From NCBI RefSeq assembly GCF_001866135.1, contig NZ_MODW01000006.1:62001-126000 (forward strand): a DNA stretch of 64,000 bases, given 5' to 3'. The notes below the pieces were generated by a model, which worked only from the letters and a program-made list of their open reading frames with translations, did no database searches and was not told where the DNA came from. The stretch is from Microbacterium sp. LCT-H2. Lineage in GTDB: Bacteria; Actinomycetota; Actinomycetes; Actinomycetales; Microbacteriaceae. Made by a program: the position numbers and the translations under genes. Positions 1 through 8,817 of the stretch are shown here, piece by piece (position 1 is the first letter of the stretch; each line of letters starts with the position of its first letter).

Positions 1-1
1 C

Positions 2-1345
2 GAGATCCTCCTCGACGACGCCGTGCAGCACTTCCGCGGCCCCGGCGACGCGATGGCCGCCGGTATCGGCATGGTGCACCAGCACTTCATGCTCGTGCCG
101 GTGTTCACGGTGGCCGAGAACGTCATGCTCGGTCACGAGCAGACCAAGGGCCTCGGCACGCTGGACATCGCGAAGGCACGCGAGCACGTGCGCACGGTCG
201 CCGCGCGGTTCGGGTTCGACATCGATCCGGACGCCGTCGTCGGCGACCTGCCGGTGGGCGTGCAGCAGCGCGTCGAGATCATCAAGGCGCTGTCCCGCGA
301 CGCCCGGGTCCTCGTCTTCGACGAGCCCACCGCGGTGCTGACGCCGCAGGAGACCGACGAGCTCATGGCCATCATGCGGCAGCTCCGGGACGAGGGCACC
401 GCGATCGTCTTCATCACGCACAAGCTGCGCGAGGTGCGCGAGGTCGCCGACCGCATCACGATCGTCCGGCTCGGACGAGTGGTGGGGGAGGCCTCGCCGA
501 CCGCCACCAACGCCGAGCTGGCATCGCTCATGGTCGGCCGCGCGGTCGAGCTGACCGTGCACAAGGAGGCGCCGCGCCTCGGCGAAGGTGGTCTGGAGGT
601 CCGCAACCTCCGGGTGCTCACCTCCACCGGAGCCATCGTCGTCGACGACGTCGACTTCACCGTGCGACCGGGCGAGGTCCTGGCCGTCGCCGGTGTGCAG
701 GGCAACGGCCAGACCGAGCTCGTCGAGGCCATCGTCGGCCTCGCCGCGCGCGTCGAGGGGAACATCATCCTCGACGGCATCGAGCTCGTGGGCAAGAGCG
801 TCCGCGGCATCCTCGACGCGGGTGTCGGGTTCGTGCCGGAGGACCGTACCGAGGACGGCCTCGTCGCCGGATTCTCGGTCGCCGAGAACCTCATCCTCGA
901 CCGCTCAGACGATCCCGCCTTCAGCCGGGCCGGGACGCTGCGCCGCGGCGCCCTGGAGGACTTCGCCAAGGAGCGCATCGCGGAGTACGACATCCGCACG
1001 CAGGGCCCGTACACCCCCGCGGGCACCCTCTCCGGAGGCAACCAGCAGAAGGTCGTGATCGCGCGCGAGATGAGCCGGGAGCTGCGGCTCTTCGTGGCGG
1101 CGCAGCCGACCCGCGGTGTCGACGTGGGCTCGATCGAGTTCATCCACAAGCGCATCATCGAGACGCGCGACGCGGGCGTCCCCGTGATCGTCGTCTCGAC
1201 CGAGCTCGACGAGGTCGCCGCCCTCGCCGACCGGATCGCGGTCATGTACCGCGGCACCATCGTCGGCATCGTCCCCGGTGACACGCCTCGGGAGACACTC
1301 GGACTCATGATGGCCGGAGCGGCCGATGCGGAGGTGACCGCGTGA
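2..1345 (+). CDS. Nucleoside-type ABC transporter, ATP-binding protein (5' truncated)
   Basis: Energises import together with the two permeases that follow. The frame is open to the window edge, so the true start and the first Walker A lie upstream. The first nucleotide-binding domain shows the Q-loop (MVHQHFML), a signature-like LPVGVQQR and Walker B VLVFDEPTAVLT. The second has a degenerate Walker A (GVQGNGQTE), signature LSGGNQQK and PTRGVDVGS. This double-domain layout is typical of sugar/nucleoside importers of the RbsA/YufO type. It overlaps the next gene by 4 bp (GTGA). The nucleoside substrate is inferred from the permease family and the downstream cdd, deoA and add genes. Confidence 0.93.
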   Translation, partial: EILLDDAVQHFRGPGDAMAAGIGMVHQHFMLVPVFTVAENVMLGHEQTKGLGTLDIAKAREHVRTVAARFGFDIDPDAVVGDLPVGVQQRVEIIKALSRDARVLVFDEPTAVLTPQETDELMAIMRQLRDEGTAIVFITHKLREVREVADRITIVRLGRVVGEASPTATNAELASLMVGRAVELTVHKEAPRLGEGGLEVRNLRVLTSTGAIVVDDVDFTVRPGEVLAVAGVQGNGQTELVEAIVGLAARVEGNIILDGIELVGKSVRGILDAGVGFVPEDRTEDGLVAGFSVAENLILDRSDDPAFSRAGTLRRGALEDFAKERIAEYDIRTQGPYTPAGTLSGGNQQKVVIAREMSRELRLFVAAQPTRGVDVGSIEFIHKRIIETRDAGVPVIVVSTELDEVAALADRIAVMYRGTIVGIVPGDTPRETLGLMMAGAADAEVTA

Positions 1346-2649
1346 GCGGCGCGACACCCGGTGCAGGAGACGTCACGAAGGGCCTGCCCCCCGAGCAGCT
1401 CCCGCCCAGCACGGGCCTCGCGGACGAGGTGCCCCCGGCCCCGCGCGGGAACGTCGTGCTCAAGGAGATCCTCCGCGGCAGCGCGGTCACGACGATCCTG
1501 GCGATCGTCCTCGCGCTCATCGTCGGCGGCATCCTCATCGCCTTCACCAACGAAGACGTGCAGAAGGCCTCCGGCTACTTCTTCGCCAAGCCGAGCGACA
1601 CGTTCGTCGCGGCCTGGAACGCGGTCTACAACGGCTACGAGGCGCTGTTCCGCGGAGCGATCTTCAACGCCCGTGGCGCAGACTTCGCCGCGCAGATCCG
1701 CCCGCTGACGAACACGCTGGGCTTCGCGGCTCCGCTGATCGCCGCCGGCCTGGGCGTCGCCCTCGCCTTCCGCGTCGGCCTGTTCAACATCGGTGCCCGC
1801 GGTCAGATGCTCGTCGGCGTCGCGGTCGCGGCCCTGCTGACGTTCAACCTCGACCTGCCGATCTGGTTCCACCTGCCCGTCACCCTGCTGGCCGGTATCG
1901 CCGGCGGGGCGCTCTGGGGCGGTATCGCCGGTCTCATCAAGGCACGCACGGGCGCGCACGAGGTGATCCTCACGATCATGCTCAACTACATCGCGTACTA
2001 CCTGCTGCTGTGGATGATCCGCACGCCCGGGCTCCTGCAGAAGCCGGGGACCAACCAGGCGCTGGGCTCGGCAACGCCGGAGAGCGCGCAGTTCCCGACC
2101 CTGCTCGGCCCGCAGTTCCCGCTCCTCGACCTCGGTTTCGTCATCGTGGTCATCGCGACGGTGTTCGTGTGGTGGCTCATCGAGCGCTCCTCGCTGGGCA
2201 TGCGCATGCGCGCGGTGGGGGAGAACCCGCACGCCGCGCGCGCCGCGGGCATCAGCGTCACGCGCGTCTACGTCTACGCGATGCTCTTCGCGGGTGCCCT
2301 CGCCGGCCTCGCCGGGATGAACCAGCTCCAGGGCGCCGTCACCACCGGAGTCACCGAGACCATCGACGCCGGCATCGGCTTCGACGCCATCACGGTCGCC
2401 CTCCTCGGACGCAGCCGCGCGTGGGGGACGTTCGCGGCCGGAATCCTGTTCGGTGCCCTCAAGGCGGGCTCGTTCTCGATGCAGGCGCAGGACATCCCCG
2501 TCGACATCGTTCTCGTCGTGCAGTCGCTCGTCGTGCTGTTCATCGCCGCGCCGCCGCTGCTGCGCACGGTGTTCTTCCTCCCCAAGTCCGACGCAGAGAA
2601 GGCGGCCAAGGCGAGAGCCAAGGCCGCGAAGAAGGCGGTGACGGCATGA
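1342..2649 (+). CDS. ABC transporter permease (BmpC/YufP-like nucleoside importer)
   Basis: Membrane subunit of the nucleoside ABC importer, 435 aa. An N-terminal cytoplasmic tail of about 45 residues precedes the first membrane segment, followed by many hydrophobic helices. The loop around LGMRMRAVGENPHAARAAGI is the usual ATPase-contact region of the BPD_transp_2 family. The C-terminus ends in a Lys/Ala-rich cytoplasmic tail. The GTG start overlaps the ATPase stop, and the stop overlaps the next start (ATGA), so the three subunits are translationally coupled. Confidence 0.93.
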   Translation: MSGATPGAGDVTKGLPPEQLPPSTGLADEVPPAPRGNVVLKEILRGSAVTTILAIVLALIVGGILIAFTNEDVQKASGYFFAKPSDTFVAAWNAVYNGYEALFRGAIFNARGADFAAQIRPLTNTLGFAAPLIAAGLGVALAFRVGLFNIGARGQMLVGVAVAALLTFNLDLPIWFHLPVTLLAGIAGGALWGGIAGLIKARTGAHEVILTIMLNYIAYYLLLWMIRTPGLLQKPGTNQALGSATPESAQFPTLLGPQFPLLDLGFVIVVIATVFVWWLIERSSLGMRMRAVGENPHAARAAGISVTRVYVYAMLFAGALAGLAGMNQLQGAVTTGVTETIDAGIGFDAITVALLGRSRAWGTFAAGILFGALKAGSFSMQAQDIPVDIVLVVQSLVVLFIAAPPLLRTVFFLPKSDAEKAAKARAKAAKKAVTA

Positions 2650-3932
2650 TGTCGCTCGTGCAGACCGAAGCCGCCGACGGCACGGTGCAGCTCGCCACCG
2701 TCCGGGAGCGCCACCTCAAGGCGCCGATCAGCCTCGCGGTCGTCACCGCGCTGCTGGCAGTGCTCTTCCTCGCCGTGCCGCGCAGCGGTATCAGCACGTT
2801 CCGCCTCGGCGACCGCACGTCGGCCTTCGAGCTCCCCGACGTGGAGCTGCCCACCGCGCCGACGTTCTGGGTGGTCTTCGCCGTGCTCGTCGTCCTCACG
2901 GTCGGGGCCTTCCTCCGGGCCTGGACGTACCGTGCGCCATCGATCTGGCTCATCGTCGCCTATGGCGTGCTCGCGGTCTTCGCGTTCCTCGTCTGGGCCG
3001 CGGCCGGGGGCCTCGTCCCCGTCACGAGTCTCCTGTTCGGCGCCGTGTCGCTCTCGGTGCCGCTGGTGTTCGGCGCGCTCGGCGGTGTCATCGGCGAGCG
3101 GGCCGGTGTCGTCAACGTGGCCATCGAGGGGCAGCTGCTCCTCGGCGCGTTCTCGGCGGCGCTGCTGTCCAGCATCACGGGCAACGCCTTCGTGGGCCTC
3201 ATCGGCGCCATGATCGGTGGCGTGCTCGTCGCGAGCGTGCTGGCGGCGTTCGCGATCAAGTACCTCGTCGAGCAGGTCATCGTCGGTGTCGTCCTCAACG
3301 TCCTCGTCACCGGCCTCACCGGATTCCTCTACGGCGCGCTCCTCGCCCCGAACGAGGCCGAGCTGAACACCCCGGTCCGCTTCTCGCGCATCGAGATCCC
3401 GGTGCTGAGCGACATCCCGATCATCGGTCCGGTGCTCTTCAACCAGACCTTCATCGTGTACCTCATGTTCATCACCGTGGCCGTCGTCGCGTGGGGCCTG
3501 TACCGCACCAAGTGGGGCCTGCGCCTCCGCGCGGTGGGCGAGCACCCGCAGGCGGCCGACACGGTCGGCATCCGGGTGAACCCGACGCGGTTCTGGAACG
3601 TGCTGCTGGCGGGCGCGATCGCCGGCATCGGCGGCGCGTACTTCACCCTCGTCTCGGTCCCGCAGTTCGGCAAGGAGATGACGGCCGGACTCGGCTTCAT
3701 CGCCCTCGCCGCGGTGATCTTCGGACGCTGGGACCCGATCCGCGCGACACTCGCCGCCCTGCTCTTCGGGTTCGCGACGAACCTGCAGAACCTGCTCTCG
3801 ATCCTGAAGACGCCGATCCCCGGCGAGTTCATGCTCATGCTCCCGTACGTGGTCACGCTGCTCGCGGTCGCCGGGTTCGCCGGACAGATCCGGGGCCCTG
3901 CCGCCAGCGGCAAGCCGTACATCAAGTCGTAG
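2646..3932 (+). CDS. ABC transporter permease (YufQ-like nucleoside importer)
   Basis: Second permease, 428 aa, partner of the preceding subunit. About ten hydrophobic segments are visible. The family loop LRLRAVGEHPQAADTVGIRVNP matches its partner and contacts the ATPase. I chose the ATG at 2646 because it makes a 4-bp overlap; a second ATG follows directly at 2649. The gene is followed after 28 bp, with a purine-rich ribosome site, by cytidine deaminase, which supports nucleoside import. Confidence 0.93.
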   Translation: MMSLVQTEAADGTVQLATVRERHLKAPISLAVVTALLAVLFLAVPRSGISTFRLGDRTSAFELPDVELPTAPTFWVVFAVLVVLTVGAFLRAWTYRAPSIWLIVAYGVLAVFAFLVWAAAGGLVPVTSLLFGAVSLSVPLVFGALGGVIGERAGVVNVAIEGQLLLGAFSAALLSSITGNAFVGLIGAMIGGVLVASVLAAFAIKYLVEQVIVGVVLNVLVTGLTGFLYGALLAPNEAELNTPVRFSRIEIPVLSDIPIIGPVLFNQTFIVYLMFITVAVVAWGLYRTKWGLRLRAVGEHPQAADTVGIRVNPTRFWNVLLAGAIAGIGGAYFTLVSVPQFGKEMTAGLGFIALAAVIFGRWDPIRATLAALLFGFATNLQNLLSILKTPIPGEFMLMLPYVVTLLAVAGFAGQIRGPAASGKPYIKS

Positions 3933-3960
3933 AACACGCAGGGAAGAAGGAACCACCACC

Positions 3961-4359
3961 ATGACGGACATCGACTGGGACGAGCTGCGCCAGGTCGCCG
4001 CGGAAGCCATGACCAAGGCCTACGCGCCGTACTCGCGCTACCGCGTGGGGGCGGCGGCGCTCGTCAGCGACGGGCGGATCGTCGCCGGCTGCAACGTCGA
4101 GAACGCCTCGTACGGCGTCACGCTGTGCGCCGAGTGCGCGCTCGTGGGCGACCTGTTCATGTCCGGCGGCGGCCAGCTCGTCGCCTTCGTGTGCGTGAAC
4201 AACGACGGCGAGACCATCATGCCCTGCGGCCGATGCCGGCAGCTGCTGTTCGAGCACGCCGTACCCGGCATGCTGCTGGAGACGGTCTCCGGCATCCGCA
4301 CGATCGACGAGGTGCTGCCCGACGCGTTCGGGCCGCGCGACCTGGAGGAAGCACGATGA
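3961..4359 (+). CDS. cdd: Cytidine deaminase
   Basis: Converts (deoxy)cytidine to (deoxy)uridine in the cytosol. At 132 aa it is the normal size of the homotetrameric class. CNVENASYG binds substrate, CAEC carries the catalytic Glu and a zinc ligand, and PCGRCRQ gives the two other zinc cysteines. It lies directly after the nucleoside permease and overlaps deoA by 4 bp. Its product is the substrate of a downstream phosphorylase, which fits one catabolic operon. Confidence 0.97.
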   Translation: MTDIDWDELRQVAAEAMTKAYAPYSRYRVGAAALVSDGRIVAGCNVENASYGVTLCAECALVGDLFMSGGGQLVAFVCVNNDGETIMPCGRCRQLLFEHAVPGMLLETVSGIRTIDEVLPDAFGPRDLEEAR

Positions 4360-5648
4360 CCGTGGAGCCGTTCGACGCGGTCGATGTGATCCGTGCGAAG
4401 CGCGACGGGGGCGTCGTCCCCGAGCCGGCGCTGCGCTGGATGGTGGACGCCTACACGCGCGGCTACGTGTCCGACGCGCAGATGGCGTCCTTCGCGATGG
4501 CGATCTTCCAGCGCGGCATGGAGCGCGACGAGATCCGCGTGCTCACCGATGCGATGATCGCGTCCGGTGAGCGGATGAGCTTCGCGACCCTCGGCAAGAA
4601 GACCGTGGACAAGCACTCCACCGGTGGCGTCGGCGACAAGATCACCCTGCCCCTGGCCCCGCTGGTCGCCTCGTTCGGCGTGGCGGTCCCGCAGCTCAGC
4701 GGCCGCGGCCTCGGCCACACCGGGGGCACGCTCGACAAGCTGGAATCGATCCCCGGCTGGCGCGCGGCGCTCAGCAACGAGGAGATGTTCGCGCAGATGC
4801 AGGGCGACGTCGGGGCCGTGATCTGCGCCGCGGGCTCCGGTCTCGCTCCCGCCGACAAGAAGCTCTACGCGCTCCGTGACGTGACCGGCACTGTGGAGGC
4901 GATCCCGCTGATCGCCTCCAGCATCATGTCGAAAAAGATCGCCGAGGGGACCGACGCCCTCGTCCTGGACGTGAAGTTCGGCTCCGGCGCGTTCATGCAG
5001 GACATCGATCGTGCCCGCGAGCTCGCCCGCACGATGGTCGCGCTCGGCACCGACTCCGGCGTCGCCACCACGGCACTTCTGACCGACATGAACGTCCCTC
5101 TCGGCCGCGCGATCGGCAACGCGAACGAGGTCCGCGAGTCGGTCGAGATCCTCGCCGGCGGAGGACCCGCCGACGTGCGGGAGCTGACCGTCGGGCTCGC
5201 CAGGGAGATGCTCGCCCTGGCCGGCCAGCCCGATGCGGACGTGGAGGCGGCGCTGGACGACGGCCGCGCCATGGACACCTGGAAGGCGATGATCCGCGCC
5301 CAGGACGGCGACCCCGATGCGGCCCTCCCGGTCGCGCGGGAGACGCACGTCGTCACAGCTCCTGCGGACGGCATCGTCACCCGGATGGACGCGCTCCCCT
5401 TTGGGATCGCCGCCTGGCGTCTCGGCGCGGGCCGTGCGCGGGCCGAGGACCCGGTGATCTTCGAGGCAGGCATCGACCTGCACGCGAAGCCCGGTGACCG
5501 GGTGTCCGCCGGGCAGCCGCTGTTCACCCTGTCGGCGGCGGATGAGGCGCGCTTTCCCCGAGCCATCGAGGCCCTCGAAGGGGCCTGGGAGCTCGGCGAC
5601 GACGCGCCGACCCTGGGGCCGATCGTCCGCGAGCGCATCACGGCGTGA
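4356..5648 (+). CDS. deoA: Thymidine / pyrimidine-nucleoside phosphorylase
   Basis: Phosphorolyses thymidine or deoxyuridine to free base and deoxyribose-1-phosphate. It is 430 aa with the family signature around VDKHSTGGVGDKITL and a C-terminal domain from about residue 340 (ETHVVTAPADGIV). The start at 4356 overlaps cdd (ATGA). It is the last gene of the coupled transport/cdd/deoA run; a new promoter-like hexamer precedes add. Mycobacterium tuberculosis also keeps cdd, deoA and add adjacent (Rv3313c-Rv3315c). Confidence 0.95.
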   Translation: MTVEPFDAVDVIRAKRDGGVVPEPALRWMVDAYTRGYVSDAQMASFAMAIFQRGMERDEIRVLTDAMIASGERMSFATLGKKTVDKHSTGGVGDKITLPLAPLVASFGVAVPQLSGRGLGHTGGTLDKLESIPGWRAALSNEEMFAQMQGDVGAVICAAGSGLAPADKKLYALRDVTGTVEAIPLIASSIMSKKIAEGTDALVLDVKFGSGAFMQDIDRARELARTMVALGTDSGVATTALLTDMNVPLGRAIGNANEVRESVEILAGGGPADVRELTVGLAREMLALAGQPDADVEAALDDGRAMDTWKAMIRAQDGDPDAALPVARETHVVTAPADGIVTRMDALPFGIAAWRLGAGRARAEDPVIFEAGIDLHAKPGDRVSAGQPLFTLSAADEARFPRAIEALEGAWELGDDAPTLGPIVRERITA

Positions 5649-5659
5649 GGCCCGGGCGC

Positions 5660-5665
5660 TAGCCT
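5660..5665 (+). promoter_or_regulatory. -10 hexamer upstream of add
   Basis: TAGCCT lies 31 nt before the add start. Transcription would begin near 5672, leaving a short leader that carries the GAGAGGA ribosome site at 5685-5691. Confidence 0.45.
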
Positions 5666-5696
5666 GGACGAACACCCCGCGACCGAGAGGATCCCC

Positions 5697-6812
5697 ATGT
5701 CGATCGATGCGAGCGGCGACGTCGCCGTCCAGGGCGTCTCCCTGCGGAGCCTGCCGAAGGTGTCGCTGCACGACCACCTGGACGGCGCCGTGCGTCCGGC
5801 CACGATCATCGAGCTCGCTGACGCGATCGGTCTCGACCTCCCTGCCTCCGACCCGTCGGCGCTCGGCTCCTGGTTCGCGAAGAAGAGCGACTCCGGATCG
5901 CTGGTGGAGTACCTGAAGACCTTCGAGCTCACCACCGCCGTCATGCAGACCCGCGAGGGGCTGACCCGTGTCGCGCGCGAGTTCGTCCAGGACCTCGCGG
6001 CCGACGGGGTCATCTACGGCGAGGTGCGCTGGGCGCCGGAGCAGCACCAGAGCGGTGGTCTCTCCCTGGAGGACGCCGTCGAAGCCGTCCAGCAGGGGAT
6101 CGAGGAGGGCGAGGATGCGGCGGACCGCGACGGTCGCAGCATCCGCGTGGGGCAGCTCCTCACTGCCATGCGACACACGGACCGCGCTCGGGAGATCGCC
6201 GAGCTCGCAGTGGACTTCCGTGGACGGGGTGCCGTCGGCTTCGACATCGCCGGTCCCGAGGACGGCTTCCCGCCGTCGGACCACCGCGCGGCCTTCGACT
6301 ACCTCGCCGAGAACTTCTTCCCGGTGACCGTGCACGCGGGGGAGGCCGCGGGTCTCGCGTCGATCCGCTCGGCCCTGCTGGACGGTCGTGCGCTCCGCCT
6401 CGGACACGGCGTCCGCATCGCGGAGGACCTCGAGGTCGTCACACAGGAGGGCGACGAGGTGCAGGTGCGCTTCGGCGACCTCGCGCGCTGGGTGCGCGAC
6501 CGGGAGATCCCGCTGGAGCTCTCCCCGTCGTCGAACCTGCAGACGGGGGCCGTCGCCGCGTGGGGCAAGACGCTCGCCGATCACCCGTTCGACCTGCTCT
6601 ACCAGCTCGGCTTCGCGGTGACCGTGAACGTGGACAACCGCACCATGAGCGCGACCTCGCTCACGCGCGAGCTGGCCCTGCTCGTGCAGACCTTCGAGTA
6701 CGACCTCGACGACCTCGAGGCCTTCCAGTTCAACGCCGCCGCCGCGGCCTTCCTCCCCGTCGAGGAGAGGGAGGAGCTCGTGGAGATGATCGCCGAGGGC
6801 TTCGACGCCTGA
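5697..6812 (+). CDS. add: Adenosine deaminase
   Basis: Deaminates adenosine or deoxyadenosine to inosine or deoxyinosine. It has 371 aa. Zinc and catalytic motifs are visible: HDHLDG near residue 22, the HAGEAAG motif with the catalytic Glu near 217, HGVRIAED, and NVDN near 310 in place of the usual NTDDP. A GAGAGGA ribosome site sits 5 bp before the ATG. It belongs with the preceding cdd/deoA salvage genes, and its inosine product is a substrate for the punA product at 19 kb. Confidence 0.94.
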   Translation: MSIDASGDVAVQGVSLRSLPKVSLHDHLDGAVRPATIIELADAIGLDLPASDPSALGSWFAKKSDSGSLVEYLKTFELTTAVMQTREGLTRVAREFVQDLAADGVIYGEVRWAPEQHQSGGLSLEDAVEAVQQGIEEGEDAADRDGRSIRVGQLLTAMRHTDRAREIAELAVDFRGRGAVGFDIAGPEDGFPPSDHRAAFDYLAENFFPVTVHAGEAAGLASIRSALLDGRALRLGHGVRIAEDLEVVTQEGDEVQVRFGDLARWVRDREIPLELSPSSNLQTGAVAAWGKTLADHPFDLLYQLGFAVTVNVDNRTMSATSLTRELALLVQTFEYDLDDLEAFQFNAAAAAFLPVEEREELVEMIAEGFDA

Positions 6813-6813
6813 C

Positions 6814-7920
6814 ATGCGCTCCGGGGGGAGGCCGTCGCGTTCACGAGCCGGCCTGGTCGGCGCGCTCGTCGCCGTCGTAGTCGTCGGAGGGGGTGTGGCG
6901 GCGTTCGCGGGGCTGCATCGCGCGCCGGAGGAGCGGGTCCCGAAGGCCCAGGGCACCGTCACGGGGCCCCCGCTCACGCCGTCGCAGCAGATCCTCGCGG
7001 ACGCAGACGATCCCCGCGCGTGCGCCGTCACGTTCCGGGGCGAGGGGGCGCCGACGGTGCCGATGCTGCAGTTCCAGGACGAGCCGTACCGGGGGCTGCC
7101 CATCCCGCAGCTCGACGGCCGGGTGTTCGCGGGCTGGTACACCAGCGCCGACGCCGCCACCGCCTTCACGGTGGAAGCACGCGTGAACGGCGCGGATCCC
7201 GTCGCGTGCGCACAGCAGCAGACGGAGCTCTTCGCGGCCTGGAAGACGCCCGAGGAGAATGCGGCCGACGACGTGCTCGTGCCCATCCTGATGTACCACC
7301 AGTTCACGGCCGACCCGGCGGGGGAGAGCGGGTGGCTCCGCGGCAACTACGCGTACATCGGCGACTTCGAGGCGCACATGGCCTACATCGCGAGCACCGG
7401 CTTCTATCTGCCGACCTGGGACGAGCTCAGCGCGTTCATCGACGGGCGGCTCTCCCTCCCGGTGCGGAGCGTGATCATCACCGACGACGACGCCGATCAG
7501 ACGTGGTTCGACCTCGCGGTGCCCGTCGTGGACGCGCACCGGCTCCTCAGCACCTCGTTCATGGTCACGGCCTATCGGCAGGACCCCGCACCGTCGCCGT
7601 GGGTCCAGCGACGCTCGCACACCCACGATATGCATCAGGCCGGCGACGACGGCAGGGGACGCATGGTCAACGGGACGCCCGCGCAGATCGCCGCCGATCT
7701 CGCCACGTCGGGGGACGTGCTCGGCGTCCGCGAGGTGGTGGCCTACCCGTTCGGCCACTACGACGACACCGCGAAGGAGGGTGTCCGGCAGGCCGGTTAC
7801 GAACTGGCGCGGACCATCGACCCCGGATACGTGGTGATCGGGACGGACAAGCTCGCCCTCCCCGTCGTGCGCATCGATTACGGGATGGGGTTGGAAGCCC
7901 TGGTGTCGCGCATCGGGTGA
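6814..7920 (+). CDS. Exported polysaccharide-deacetylase-like (CE4/NodB-fold) protein
   Basis: 368 aa, with an N-terminal Arg-rich stretch and one hydrophobic segment at about residues 13-31 (signal anchor), so likely extracytoplasmic. From about residue 155 a NodB-like domain begins (PILMYHQFT). The metal motif reads T223-D-D-D-A-D, with F and G of the usual TFDDG replaced. SHTHDMH matches the second motif and YPFGHYDD the third. The residues needed for metal binding therefore look mostly kept. The target (peptidoglycan or another polymer) is unknown. It starts 1 nt after the add stop and may be co-transcribed. Confidence 0.72.
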   Translation: MRSGGRPSRSRAGLVGALVAVVVVGGGVAAFAGLHRAPEERVPKAQGTVTGPPLTPSQQILADADDPRACAVTFRGEGAPTVPMLQFQDEPYRGLPIPQLDGRVFAGWYTSADAATAFTVEARVNGADPVACAQQQTELFAAWKTPEENAADDVLVPILMYHQFTADPAGESGWLRGNYAYIGDFEAHMAYIASTGFYLPTWDELSAFIDGRLSLPVRSVIITDDDADQTWFDLAVPVVDAHRLLSTSFMVTAYRQDPAPSPWVQRRSHTHDMHQAGDDGRGRMVNGTPAQIAADLATSGDVLGVREVVAYPFGHYDDTAKEGVRQAGYELARTIDPGYVVIGTDKLALPVVRIDYGMGLEALVSRIG

Positions 7921-7947
7921 CCACCCGTGGCGCGCGAGGATGAGAGC

Positions 7948-8817
7948 ATGCCCGCTTCCGTCTTCCTCGCCGGTCCCGCCTCCTGGAACCGCATCGCCCT
8001 CCTCGACCGGCTCCCCGAGCCCGTGCCGCACATGCAGTTCGCGCAGGCGAGCTGGGAGACGGTCGGCGGCACGAGTGCAGGCAAGGCGCTGAGCCTGACG
8101 GCGCTCGGCCGCTCCGTCGTGCTGCATGCCGTCGCCGGGGAGGACGAGGACGGGCTCCGGGTGCGTGCGACACTCGAGGCCGCCGGGGTGGTCGCGCAGT
8201 GGACGCACGGAACCACGGAACGGCACCTCAACCTGATGACTCCGCAGGGTGACCGGGTGTCGCTGTACCTCTCCACTCCGGGGGAGACGACGGGGATGGA
8301 GGACGCCGCGTACGCCACGGCGATGGCCGCCGCCGACGCCGTCGTGCTCGATCTGGCCGCCGAGCCGCGGCGGCTGCTCCCGCTCGCGGCGGCCAGTGGC
8401 ACGCCGCTCTGGGTCGACGTGCACGACTACGACGGCATCGACGCGTACCACCGGCCGTTCCTGGCGGGGGCCGCGGCCGTCTTCTGCAACGCGGATCGGC
8501 TGGCCGACCCGGTGGAGTTCCTGCGCGCCGTCGTCGCGGGGGGAGCGGCGTTCGCCGTGTGCACCCTCGGCGCCGAGGGAGCGGTCGCGGTGGGGGAGGA
8601 CGGGGCCGAGCTGCGGGTGCCCGCGCTGCCGACCGCCGTCGTCGACACCAACGGCGCGGGCGACGCATTCCTGGCCGGAGTCCTCGACGCGCGGCTGGCA
8701 GGAGCGGACCTGGCGTCGGCGCTCTCGGCGGGTGCGCGGTCGGCCGCGGGGGTTCTCTCCACCCGGCACTTGCATCCGCTGCTCGACCCGATCCTCGGGG
8801 ATCCGCGGGCGGCCTAG
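7948..8817 (+). CDS. PfkB-family carbohydrate kinase
   Basis: Predicted cytosolic ATP-dependent sugar or nucleoside kinase of the ribokinase fold, 289 aa. The C-terminal signature DTNGAGDAFLAGV holds the anion hole and catalytic Asp, and a GGTSAGKAL substrate-side motif lies near residue 40. I chose the ATG at 7948 with GAGGATGAG upstream rather than the GTG 21 nt earlier. The substrate cannot be read from sequence; ribose or a nucleoside would fit the neighbours. Its TAG stop interlocks with that of the opposite-strand gene in CTAG at 8814-8817. Confidence 0.85.
   Translation: MPASVFLAGPASWNRIALLDRLPEPVPHMQFAQASWETVGGTSAGKALSLTALGRSVVLHAVAGEDEDGLRVRATLEAAGVVAQWTHGTTERHLNLMTPQGDRVSLYLSTPGETTGMEDAAYATAMAAADAVVLDLAAEPRRLLPLAAASGTPLWVDVHDYDGIDAYHRPFLAGAAAVFCNADRLADPVEFLRAVVAGGAAFAVCTLGAEGAVAVGEDGAELRVPALPTAVVDTNGAGDAFLAGVLDARLAGADLASALSAGARSAAGVLSTRHLHPLLDPILGDPRAA

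Noticed and set aside
4038..7346. A 1,102-codon open frame on the minus strand opposite cdd, deoA and add
   Set aside because: It is antisense to three well-identified enzymes, is rich in Arg, Gly and His from GC-rich third positions, and has no domain. It is a high-GC shadow, as are the other long antisense frames here.
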